From an uncultured Roseburia sp. (GTDB lineage Bacteria > Bacillota > Clostridia > Lachnospirales > Lachnospiraceae), in NCBI GenBank assembly GCA_947642555.1, contig CANRSX010000012.1:54751-118750 (forward strand): DNA of 64,000 nucleotides, read 5' to 3'. The position numbers and the translations under genes are program-made. The notes beneath the pieces are model-generated. The model saw only the letters and a list, made by a program, of their open reading frames with translations. It did no database searches and was not told the DNA's origin. Below, in pieces: positions 23,385 to 31,369 of this stretch (its first letter is position 1; each line of letters starts with the position of its first letter).

Positions 23385-25127
23385 ATGCAGTACGATTTTA
23401 CATCCATTCCCGACCGCTCCGCCTGCGGCTCATCCAAATGGGACGCCGTGCCGGGCGCATGTACGGAAAAGGTGCCGCTCTCGACAGCGGACATGGAGTT
23501 TGTGACGGCGCCGCCGATCGTGGACGCGCTAAAGCAGACCGCGGAGACGACGATACTCGGCTATTCGCACCCGACAGAGGAGTACTATCGCGCGGTGTGC
23601 GGCTGGATGGCGCGAAAGCACGGCTTTACCGTGACGCCGGAGCAGATCATCACCACCCCCGGCGTCGTCTACGCCCTGGGCGTGCTGATCGACGCGGTGT
23701 GCGAGCCCGGGGACAGCGTGCTGATCTTAACGCCGGTCTACTACCCCTTTGACATGGCGGTGCTCGCGAAGGGCCGCAATATCGTCTACTCCGAATTAAA
23801 GCTCACCGGAACGCGCTATACGATCGACTACGGGGATCTCGAGGAAAAGGCAAAGAGAAGCGACGTGCGCGCGCTGCTCTTCTGCAACCCCCACAATCCG
23901 GTCGGACGCGTGTGGAGCCGGGACGAGCTGGAGCGGGTCGTGGACATCTGCGCGGAAAACGACGTCTTTATCATCGACGATGAGATCCACAACGACCTGA
24001 TCATGCCGGGATACACCCACACGGTGATGGCGACGCTCTCGGATACGGCAGAAAGAATCTGCGCGGTCTGCACTGCTCCGAGCAAGACCTTTAACCTCGC
24101 CGGGCTCCAGTGCTCGAACATCATCATAAAAAATCCGGAAGTATGTGCAAAGGTGCGCGCCGCCTCCATGGCAAACCTGATCCTGGATTTAAACGTCTTC
24201 GCATTTCCGGCCTGCATCGCCGCCTACACGCAGTGCGACGCATGGTTAGACGAGCTGATCACCGTGATTGCGGGAAACGCGTCCTACGTAGAATCTTTTA
24301 TGGCAGAGCATTTCCCCGCGGTAAAAACCATCCCGCTCGAGGGGACCTATCTGCTGTGGCTGGACATGCGGGGCCTTGGCATGACGCATGTCGAGCTGGA
24401 GCGGCTGATGAAGGAGGACGCCGGGCTTTACCTGGATGAGGGATATATCTTCGGAAGAGCGGGGCGCGGGTTTGAGCGCATCAATCTCGCCTGCTCCAGG
24501 ACGACGCTGGAACGGTCCATGGAGCGCTTTTTACGCGCGATGAAAGGGTGGGAGGCGTCGGAAAAGCCGTACCACAGAGACCTCGTCTGCGGGGAAACGC
24601 TGGAGGGCTTTGTCTACGACACGCCGACCGCCGCAGGACTGGATCTCGCGGAAACGATCACAAAGCCGACCGTGCTGATCTTCAGCCGCTACTACAGCTG
24701 CACCTTCTGTCAGGCCCTGCTTGCCCAGCTGCGCCAGGCGTGGCCAATGCTGTCGGAACAGGGCATCGACGTAAAGGTCGTCATGCAGACTGCCAGGGAA
24801 CGGGCGGCGGAGGCGGATTTCCCCTTTGACCTGATCTGCGACCCGGACGCGAAGCTCTATGACCGCTACCATGTCTTTGAGGCGGACAGCGCGGTCGCCA
24901 TGGTCGCGGAGAGCCCAAAGCTGATCGCCGCGTTAGGCGGTGTCCGGCAGCTCGCCGGCATGATGATGGGAGGCGATGCCCCCGAGGGACGTGCTCGCCA
25001 GCTGCCGGCGGTCTTTGCCGTGACGCCGGATATGGTGGTGCGCTACGCGCATTACGGGCGGACCTTAGACGATATGCCGGAACTTCCCGAAGTGATAGCG
25101 GCCCTCGCGGCGTCCGGCCTGACCTGA
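23385..25127 (+). CDS. MalY/PatB-type C-S lyase fused to a thioredoxin-fold (AhpC/TSA-like) domain
   Basis: 580 residues. Residues 1-390 are a fold-type I PLP enzyme of the MalY/PatB (cystathionine beta-lyase-like) group: substrate-loop PLSTADMEF near 31, CNPHNPVGRVW (167-177), DDEIH with PLP-pyridine Asp near 198, and Schiff-base Lys234 in APSKTFNLAGLQ. After a linker, residues about 405-580 form a redoxin-like domain with KPTVLIFSRYYSCTFCQALL, giving a CxxC pair at Cys439/Cys442, then a predicted alpha/beta thioredoxin fold. MalY proteins alone are about 390 residues. The fusion is a single uninterrupted frame. The first domain should release pyruvate, ammonia and thiol or sulfide from cysteine or cystathionine; the second could reduce or capture the product. 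The coupling is inference. Confidence 0.85.
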   Translation: MQYDFTSIPDRSACGSSKWDAVPGACTEKVPLSTADMEFVTAPPIVDALKQTAETTILGYSHPTEEYYRAVCGWMARKHGFTVTPEQIITTPGVVYALGVLIDAVCEPGDSVLILTPVYYPFDMAVLAKGRNIVYSELKLTGTRYTIDYGDLEEKAKRSDVRALLFCNPHNPVGRVWSRDELERVVDICAENDVFIIDDEIHNDLIMPGYTHTVMATLSDTAERICAVCTAPSKTFNLAGLQCSNIIIKNPEVCAKVRAASMANLILDLNVFAFPACIAAYTQCDAWLDELITVIAGNASYVESFMAEHFPAVKTIPLEGTYLLWLDMRGLGMTHVELERLMKEDAGLYLDEGYIFGRAGRGFERINLACSRTTLERSMERFLRAMKGWEASEKPYHRDLVCGETLEGFVYDTPTAAGLDLAETITKPTVLIFSRYYSCTFCQALLAQLRQAWPMLSEQGIDVKVVMQTARERAAEADFPFDLICDPDAKLYDRYHVFEADSAVAMVAESPKLIAALGGVRQLAGMMMGGDAPEGRARQLPAVFAVTPDMVVRYAHYGRTLDDMPELPEVIAALAASGLT

Positions 25128-25195
25128 TGAGCCGGTTTACGCAACAAAACCTTACATAAATCATCCGGAAATGTCAGCTCTGGCTGGTGGACATC

Positions 25196-25247
25196 AGAAC
25201 CCTCCGGTTTTACAATGATGTTAACAATCGTTGCAAAGGAGGGTTTT
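25196..25247 (+). promoter_or_regulatory. Leader hairpin that masks the acyltransferase ribosome site
   Basis: Outer stem AACCCTCC (25198-25205) / GGAGGGTT (25238-25245), inner stem CAATGAT (25213-25219) / ATCGTTG (25227-25233, one G-U pair), loop GTTAACA. The right outer arm contains the GGAGG ribosome site, and six T's follow. The structure can act as a terminator for the upstream gene and as a translational lock on the downstream one. Confidence 0.65.
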
Positions 25248-25249
25248 TT

Positions 25250-26356
25250 ATGAGAAAATACTACCTGGACAATATCCGCCAGGCCACCGTCGTGCTGGTC
25301 ATGATCTACCATGTATTCTGGTTTTTTAACGCGCTGGGCATTCTGGGCGGAGCGGGCGGCTTTTACGAGGAACAGCCGTGGGACGTGTTCTGCACGATCG
25401 TGTATCCCTGGTTTATGGCGCTCTTATTTGTGATCGCCGGGATCAGCGCCCGCTATGCCCTGGAACGACAGGGCGACCGGGCGTTTCTTTGCGGCAAGGT
25501 GCATAAGCTGCTCGTGCCCTCCACCCTGGGGCTCTTCTTTTACCACTGGTTTACGGGGTTTCTCAGCCTTGAGATGGGCGGCGCCCGGGATTATCTTCCG
25601 TCCTCCATCGTCTGGCTGGTGGCGCTGCTTTCCGGAACGGGGATTTTATGGTTTATCCAGATGCTGTTCGTCTTTTCGCTGCTTCTCATCCTGCTGCGAA
25701 AGCTTCCGGGCTTTGAGGCGGTATACCGCGCCGGCGAAAAAGCGAACCTGCCCGTCCTCCTGCTTCTGGCGCTGCCCCTCTGGGGCGCTTCCATGCTCCT
25801 GAACACCCCGGTCATCATCGTGTACCGCTGGGGCTTTTACGGGGCGGCGTATCTGCTGGGATACCTGGTCTTCTCCCATGACGCGGTGCAGGATCTGACC
25901 AGGCGGTATCATCTGCCGCTGGCCGTCCTCGCCGTTCTTTCCGGCGCGGCATATACGGTGCTGTTTTACGGGGAAGATTATACGGCAGACCGCTGCCTGA
26001 CGCATCCTCTCACCTGCCTGTATCTCTGGCTGATGATCCTCGCGATTCTGGGCTGCGGAAAAGCATGGTGGGATAAGGCGCCGGAGGAATATCCGGGGAT
26101 CGCCGGGAAATTTTTGTCCTATATGGTGCGTTCCAGCTTTGGCCTGTACGTGGTGCATTATCTGATCTGTCAGGCCACGGGGTACCTGCTGAAAACCTAT
26201 ACCGCCCTGCCGCCCGCTCTCATTTACGCGATCGTCCTGACGGCCACCCTGGGGCTCTCGCCGGTCATGTACGGAATCCTGCGGCGCGTTCCCGTCATCC
26301 GGTATATCACGTTCGGCATCCGCGCCAGAGACGGAAGGTCAGCTGGACGGGCTTAA
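25250..26356 (+). CDS. Acyltransferase-3 family membrane protein
   Basis: 368 residues with about ten hydrophobic helices. The N-terminus RKYYLDNIRQATVVLVMIYH has the family pattern with catalytic-type His at the end of helix 1; SFGLYVVHYLICQ near residue 300 is also typical. These enzymes O-acylate surface sugars, peptidoglycan or other exported molecules. ATG 25250 follows AAAGGAGG by seven bases, but this ribosome site is locked in a hairpin. It could be co-transcribed with the MalY fusion or expressed separately. Confidence 0.85.
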   Translation: MRKYYLDNIRQATVVLVMIYHVFWFFNALGILGGAGGFYEEQPWDVFCTIVYPWFMALLFVIAGISARYALERQGDRAFLCGKVHKLLVPSTLGLFFYHWFTGFLSLEMGGARDYLPSSIVWLVALLSGTGILWFIQMLFVFSLLLILLRKLPGFEAVYRAGEKANLPVLLLLALPLWGASMLLNTPVIIVYRWGFYGAAYLLGYLVFSHDAVQDLTRRYHLPLAVLAVLSGAAYTVLFYGEDYTADRCLTHPLTCLYLWLMILAILGCGKAWWDKAPEEYPGIAGKFLSYMVRSSFGLYVVHYLICQATGYLLKTYTALPPALIYAIVLTATLGLSPVMYGILRRVPVIRYITFGIRARDGRSAGRA

Positions 26357-26419
26357 GACAGCAGACGGACATTTTCCCGGAATCCGGGCGGCAAATTTGT
26401 ACAGAGATGAGGAATTGCG

Positions 26420-26848
26420 ATGTTTCATGAAAATTTATACGAGCTGAGAAAAATGAACTCCATGACGCAGGAGGATCTGGCAGAACAGGTCGGCGTGACA
26501 AGACAGGCCGTGGCGAAATGGGAATCCGGCGAGACGCTGCCGGATCTCGACAAATCGATGCGTCTCGCGGAAGCCCTCGGCGTCTCGCTCGACGACCTGG
26601 CAAATTATGAACCGTCGGAGCACATGGGGCTTGGAATCCCGCCGAAGGGAAAGCATCTCTTCGGCGTGGTCACGGTCGGGGAAAAAGGGCAGATCGTGAT
26701 TCCCGCCAAAGCCAGAAAAATGTTCGCGATCTCGCCGGGCGACCAGCTGGTCGTCTTAGGCGATGAATCGCAGGGGCTTGCCATCATAAAATCAGATCAT
26801 CTTCTGGCTATGGCGGATCTGATCCGGACTTCGGCCGAACCGGTTTAG
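26420..26848 (+). CDS. XRE helix-turn-helix regulator fused to a SpoVT/AbrB domain
   Basis: 142 residues. Residues 1-62 are a Cro/CI-type HTH (MTQEDLAEQVGVTRQAVAKW). Residues about 75-122 are an AbrB/SpoVT swapped-hairpin domain (VTVGEKGQIVIPAKARKMF, SPGDQLVVLGDES). Both are DNA-binding folds; the combination occurs in Firmicutes as transition-state-type regulators. The start lies 63 bp after the acyltransferase stop. The gene converges on the rhamnosidase gene with a single base between the two stop codons and no terminator. Confidence 0.88.
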   Translation: MFHENLYELRKMNSMTQEDLAEQVGVTRQAVAKWESGETLPDLDKSMRLAEALGVSLDDLANYEPSEHMGLGIPPKGKHLFGVVTVGEKGQIVIPAKARKMFAISPGDQLVVLGDESQGLAIIKSDHLLAMADLIRTSAEPV

Positions 26849-26849
26849 C

Positions 26850-29312
26850 TCAGCCTTCTTTTCCCGTCACAACCTCCACGCCCTCCGGCGCCTCGTATGT
26901 CATTTGTACCTTTCCGTTCCCGTCGAGGGTCCACTCCACGCTTACCATACCGCGCGGCGTGATCACCTCTCCCTTCGCGGCGGTCATATATCCGGGATGC
27001 GGGTCGATGGCGATCTTCTCATAGCCGGGAGCCGCCGGGCGCACCCCCAGCACCACGGAGGGCAGCTCATAGAGGGCTAAGGCGCCCCAGGCATGGCAGT
27101 CGCTCCGCTCGTTCACGCCATCTTCCACACATGTCGTCAGATTGTTTTTTACCATGTTCCGCCACAGATCCCAGGCATCCTTCGTTTGGTCGTACAGATC
27201 CGCTTTTTCTAACGCGCGGAACAGATAGAAGGCCATGGCCACCGAGCACTGTGCATACTCCTCTCCGTTTTTAAGCGTCCGGCGCAGGTTTTCGCGGCCC
27301 GTCTCCAGGGATACCGTATCGGTCAGCAGCGCGAAGACCTGGCAGTGCTGGCTGTACTCCGCCACACCCGGTCCGTCGGTGAGCATCCCCTGCGCATCCA
27401 CACAGTATTTCTGCACCGCAGCGCGCACTTTTGCTGCGCGCGAGAGATATTCCTCCGCCACGCCGTCGCGGCCAAGATAGCGCATCACCTCCGCGGCGTG
27501 GGTCAGTCCCATGAGATAGAGCAGGCTCTCCATGGTGATGGGGCCTTTTTTTATGGCGGTGGGCACGCCCGATGTACCGTCCCACTGCGTCGTCCAGTCG
27601 ATAAACGACCAGTATCGGGACACGCCGTTCATCCCGCCGACCTTGCCCACCAGGCCCCGCTCGTCTAAGTTCCGGTCGAAAAATTCCAAGATTCCGTCCA
27701 CCGCACTCATGTGCTGCCGCAGGAAGGCGCGGTCCCCGAAATACATCATGTGGTCATAGAGCATCATGATATAGTAAATCGAAAAACCCGGAATGATATT
27801 CGGCCCGTAGCACGGATAGGAGCAGTTGGTCATCCCGTCCTCCCGCACGGAGCGGCGGAAATCGTCCATGCATTTGCGCGCAAGCTTATCGTCCGCCGAC
27901 ACCGCGTAGGTATAGAGGATCTGACTTCTCGAATCCATCGCGTACTGCAGCTGCTCGTAGAAGGGACAGTCCTCATAGGTCTCATGCATACAGCGGCGCA
28001 GCGTCCGAAGGCTGATGTCCCACACCGGCGCAAGGGTCTCATCCGACACCTCGACATTCGTCTTCGCCTGAAGCGGGTAACCCGTCTCCAGGTAGTCAAA
28101 GCCTCCGATCACAAGCGGCTCCTCCCCGGTGGTGACAGTGAGGCCGATAAAGCGGAAGGTGCGGAACCAGAACGGCTCAAAACACTCCGGGCACGCATCC
28201 GTCCCGCAGCCCGCCACCTGATAGGTGTCGGTAAATCCGTGCAGATACCCGTTCTCCCAGTCCATGCGGTCCTTTTTCTTCGGATGGCGGAAGCCCGAAA
28301 GGGCGGCGTCTCCCCCCACAACCTTCTCCTCCCGCTGCACATACCCCTCGGAGGTCAGCAGCTCGATCTTTGCCCCGCGGCCCGCCCGAAGGGACAGGGA
28401 CAGGTAGCCGGTCATCAGCTCCCCGGCGTTGATCTCCACCGTCTCCCGGCTGTGAGGCGGGATGGTAACGATTCCGTTTCCCGCCAGCATCGCGTTCCAG
28501 ACATCCACGCGTCCGTCTGCTTCGGACACATTGCCGGACGCGCTGCCAGCCGTTTCGGACGTGCTCTCCCGCCTTCCGTACAGCCCCGCAAAGGTTCTTC
28601 TCTCCCCCAGGATCGAGGGGATGGTGCGGGGCATCAGGCTGCCCGGGCTGACGGCCTGATGCACGTCAAACATCGTGTAGGGCGACACGTTCTGCCAGCC
28701 GGCATCGTCGTACCCCGCCGTCCTCCAGCCGGCCGTCTCCGCCTCCCCGGCGCGGTCCTCTAAGATCTGGAGGGGCGCGAAAAACGGAGATTCTGAGACG
28801 ATTGTAAATCCCTGATCCTCCCTGCATTTCCAGGAAACGCCGCCGGAGATCCCGTGGCCCTGATCCTCCCGCACCACCGGGTAATCCCGCTCCGTCACCA
28901 GATCCGCCAGCGGGCCGAAGCCCGCTTTCTGCTCCTCCTGACTTAAGACCTCCGCCACATAGAGCCCCGGCATCGTGGTGCGGAACATGCCGTGGTTGCC
29001 TTTTTTATGCTCCAGCGGATAACGCAGCACCTCTGCCGCCAGCACGTTTTCCCCCGCGGTCAGGTAGGTTGCCAGCTCCACCTGGTCTACATACCACACC
29101 AGCCGGTCGCCCTTTACCGGGCCTGCCTCCACGAGAGCGCCATTCACCCACAGCTTGTAGCGCGTGTCCGCGGAGATGCGGATTCTTAATGACTCCGGCA
29201 CCTCATTTAAGACAAACATCTTCCTGAAATACACCAGGTGCGCACGCTCCTGATCCGCCTTTTCCCATTCCGGGATCCACATCCAGTTTGTCATCGGTAT
29301 CTGAAATTCCAT
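26850..29312 (-). CDS. GH78-type alpha-L-rhamnosidase
   Basis: 820 residues. N-terminal beta-sandwich modules (residues about 1-330; FRKMFVLNE and VDQVELATYL strands) precede an (alpha/alpha)6 barrel. The barrel carries YEDCPFYEQLQYAMDSRSQ, the GH78 segment with the general-acid carboxylate, and DGVNERSDCHAWGALALYEL with a second active-site acid region. No signal peptide, so it acts on imported oligosaccharides. ATG 29312 follows AAAGGAGG at six bases; an in-frame ATG 46 codons upstream is not supported. Last gene of the importer operon, 134 bp after the permease; that gap holds a GCCGGCAT/ATGCCGGC hairpin. Releases L-rhamnose from glycosides. Confidence 0.88.
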   Translation of the reverse strand: MEFQIPMTNWMWIPEWEKADQERAHLVYFRKMFVLNEVPESLRIRISADTRYKLWVNGALVEAGPVKGDRLVWYVDQVELATYLTAGENVLAAEVLRYPLEHKKGNHGMFRTTMPGLYVAEVLSQEEQKAGFGPLADLVTERDYPVVREDQGHGISGGVSWKCREDQGFTIVSESPFFAPLQILEDRAGEAETAGWRTAGYDDAGWQNVSPYTMFDVHQAVSPGSLMPRTIPSILGERRTFAGLYGRRESTSETAGSASGNVSEADGRVDVWNAMLAGNGIVTIPPHSRETVEINAGELMTGYLSLSLRAGRGAKIELLTSEGYVQREEKVVGGDAALSGFRHPKKKDRMDWENGYLHGFTDTYQVAGCGTDACPECFEPFWFRTFRFIGLTVTTGEEPLVIGGFDYLETGYPLQAKTNVEVSDETLAPVWDISLRTLRRCMHETYEDCPFYEQLQYAMDSRSQILYTYAVSADDKLARKCMDDFRRSVREDGMTNCSYPCYGPNIIPGFSIYYIMMLYDHMMYFGDRAFLRQHMSAVDGILEFFDRNLDERGLVGKVGGMNGVSRYWSFIDWTTQWDGTSGVPTAIKKGPITMESLLYLMGLTHAAEVMRYLGRDGVAEEYLSRAAKVRAAVQKYCVDAQGMLTDGPGVAEYSQHCQVFALLTDTVSLETGRENLRRTLKNGEEYAQCSVAMAFYLFRALEKADLYDQTKDAWDLWRNMVKNNLTTCVEDGVNERSDCHAWGALALYELPSVVLGVRPAAPGYEKIAIDPHPGYMTAAKGEVITPRGMVSVEWTLDGNGKVQMTYEAPEGVEVVTGKEG

Positions 29313-29385
29313 GAAAAACCTCCTTTTTATAAATAACTCTATGACCCGCCAGACAACTTTTGTCCCCGGCATCATAACATATTTT

Positions 29386-29408
29386 GCCGGCATCATGCAG
29401 ATGCCGGC
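29386..29408 (-). repeat. Hairpin between permease and rhamnosidase genes
   Basis: GCCGGCAT (29386-29393) / ATGCCGGC (29401-29408), 7-nt loop. A partly overlapping direct repeat CCGGCATCAT occurs at 29366-29375 and 29387-29396. It could stabilise or attenuate the operon mRNA before the hydrolase gene. Confidence 0.5.
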
Positions 29409-29446
29409 GCCATCATCCGAAATCACAGCCACAAAAAGGTTACATT

Positions 29447-30352
29447 TCACCCCTTCACAGCCCCGACCGTGATGCCCTTCACGAAATACTTTTGGAAGAA
29501 GGGATAGAGCACCATGATTGGCAGAATCCCAACCACCGAGATGGCCATACGGATACTGACGGAGGGCATTTCCGTCATGGAAGCCGCGCCTCCTGCCGCC
29601 TGGGACACGGTGCTGGAGCTTAAGAACTGCACATCCTGCAGGATCCGGTTTAACAGGTTCTGTAAGCTGTAGAGCTCCGGCTTCGTCACGTAGTAGAGTC
29701 CGTTGGTCCAGTCGTTCCAGTAGCCGATTCCCACGAACAGCCCCACCGTCGCCATGATGGGCAGGGATAAGGGCAGGATCATTTTTGCAAAAATCCGGAA
29801 CTCCCCGGCTCCGTCTATTTTTGCCGCTTCGATGAGCTCCACCGGGATATTCTGTGCAAAATAATTTTTCATCAGGATCACGTTAAACCCGTTCATTAAA
29901 AGACCGGGAATGATCAGCGCCCAGATGGTATTTTTCATATGGAAAATCTGCGTCCACATGATGTAGGAGGGCACGATACCGCCGTTAAAGAGCATGGTAA
30001 AAAACACCAGAAACGAGACCACATTGCGCGCCCGAAAGTCCTGCCGCGACAGCGGGTAGGCTAAAAGCGGCGTGATCACAAGGCTCGTCACGGTACCCAC
30101 GATGGTGATGATCAGGGTGATGCCGTAGGCGTTTAAGATATCCTTCGCCTTGTAAAACAGATATTTGTATGCGGTAAAGCTGATGGATTTCGGGAGAAAG
30201 GAATACCCCTCTAAGATCAGCTCCTGCTCTCCCGTGATGGATCCCGCCACCAGCACCCATAAGGGGAGGATCGCACAGAGTGCGAATAAAATCAGGAAAA
30301 TATGAATCACTACCTGAAAAATTTTTTCTCCACGTCCTAATACGTTTGCCAT
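29447..30352 (-). CDS. Carbohydrate ABC transporter permease (LplC/MalG type)
   Basis: 301 residues, six predicted membrane helices. The ATPase-docking EAA loop is ELIEAAKIDGAGEFRIFAKM. The C-terminus QKYFVKGITVGAVKG is the standard ending of LplC-type permeases. It works with the permease 13 bp upstream and the lipoprotein encoded before that. No ATPase gene is nearby; such importers usually share a MsmX-like ATPase encoded elsewhere. Confidence 0.92.
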   Translation of the reverse strand: MANVLGRGEKIFQVVIHIFLILFALCAILPLWVLVAGSITGEQELILEGYSFLPKSISFTAYKYLFYKAKDILNAYGITLIITIVGTVTSLVITPLLAYPLSRQDFRARNVVSFLVFFTMLFNGGIVPSYIMWTQIFHMKNTIWALIIPGLLMNGFNVILMKNYFAQNIPVELIEAAKIDGAGEFRIFAKMILPLSLPIMATVGLFVGIGYWNDWTNGLYYVTKPELYSLQNLLNRILQDVQFLSSSTVSQAAGGAASMTEMPSVSIRMAISVVGILPIMVLYPFFQKYFVKGITVGAVKG

Positions 30353-30365
30353 TTTCTTCCTCCCC

Positions 30366-31286
30366 CTAGAACATTGCGTTTTCCGCGCTGAATTTGCGGA
30401 CGATCGCGTTTGCGGTCAGCACGAGAATAAATCCTACGATTGACTGATAAAATCCTGCCGCGGAGGACATCCCGATGTTGCTCTGCTGCATCAGCGCCCG
30501 GTATACATACGTATCGATCGTCTGCGTCGTCGAGTAGAGCGTCCCCGAATTCATGGGCATCTGATAAAACAGTCCGAAGTCGGAATAGAACATGCGCCCG
30601 ATGCTCATGATGGTCAGCATGATCACCGTGGATTTTAACAGCGGGATCGTGATGTAGCGGATCTGCGCCAGCTTCGTCGCCCCGTCCACCATGGCTGACT
30701 CATAGAGGGAGCGGTCGATGCCGATGATGGTGGACATGTAGACAATCGAGGAATAGCCCAGCCCCTTCCAGACATTGACAAAGAGCAGGATGAAAGGCCA
30801 CTTGCCCGGATCGTTGTACCAGTCCACCGCTTCCATCCCAAACGTCCGTAAGATGCCGTTTATAAGCCCGGTGTCCTTGCTTAAAAACGCGTAGCCGATG
30901 TAGGCGCAGATGACCCAGGAGAGCAGGTACGGGAGCAGGATCACGGTCTGGAAAAATTTGGTCTCAAACTTTTTCCGCAGCTCGCTTAACATGATTCCCG
31001 TGGCAATCCCCATCACCGTCCCCACCGCGATGAACAGCAGGTTGTAAAGGATCGTATTTTTCGTGATTAAAAACGCCGCGTCCGTCTTAAACAGATAGGT
31101 AAAGTTTTCAAACCCGATCCATGGGCTCTTCCAGATCCCCTTGCTGTAATCGATCTGCTTAAAGGCGATAAACAACCCGCACATCGGACCGTAATTATTG
31201 ATTAAAAGATACAGCATCCCGGGTGCGATCATCACCCAGAAGGGCCACTGCTTCCGCAGCATCGAACTTTTTTTCTTCGTTTCCAC
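30366..31286 (-). CDS. Carbohydrate ABC transporter permease (LplB type)
   Basis: 306 residues, six predicted helices. EAA loop YESAMVDGATKLAQIRYITI is near residue 200. The N-terminus is a short basic tail then WPFWVMIAPGMLYLLINNYG, typical of LplB/YtcP permeases. Separated from the binding-protein gene by an 83-bp gap with a strong hairpin that should lower permease expression relative to the binding protein. Confidence 0.92.
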   Translation of the reverse strand: METKKKSSMLRKQWPFWVMIAPGMLYLLINNYGPMCGLFIAFKQIDYSKGIWKSPWIGFENFTYLFKTDAAFLITKNTILYNLLFIAVGTVMGIATGIMLSELRKKFETKFFQTVILLPYLLSWVICAYIGYAFLSKDTGLINGILRTFGMEAVDWYNDPGKWPFILLFVNVWKGLGYSSIVYMSTIIGIDRSLYESAMVDGATKLAQIRYITIPLLKSTVIMLTIMSIGRMFYSDFGLFYQMPMNSGTLYSTTQTIDTYVYRALMQQSNIGMSSAAGFYQSIVGFILVLTANAIVRKFSAENAMF

Positions 31287-31318
31287 GCTCTCTCCCCGCT
31301 TTCCGTTTTATTTTAAAA

Positions 31319-31344
31319 GGGCCGCCGCTCTCCCGCGGCGGCCC
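31319..31344 (-). terminator. Partial terminator between binding-protein and permease genes
   Basis: GGGCCGCCGC (31319-31328) / GCGGCGGCCC (31335-31344), 6-nt loop. On the minus strand it is followed by TTTTAAAATAAA. Typical attenuating hairpin behind an abundant binding protein. Confidence 0.75.
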
Positions 31345-31369
31345 CGTTTCCCGTTATCTGATTTTATCC

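Noticed and set aside
27711..28763. 350-codon plus-strand frame opposite the rhamnosidase
   Set aside because: Antisense shadow in GC-rich DNA; His/Arg-rich composition and no family features.
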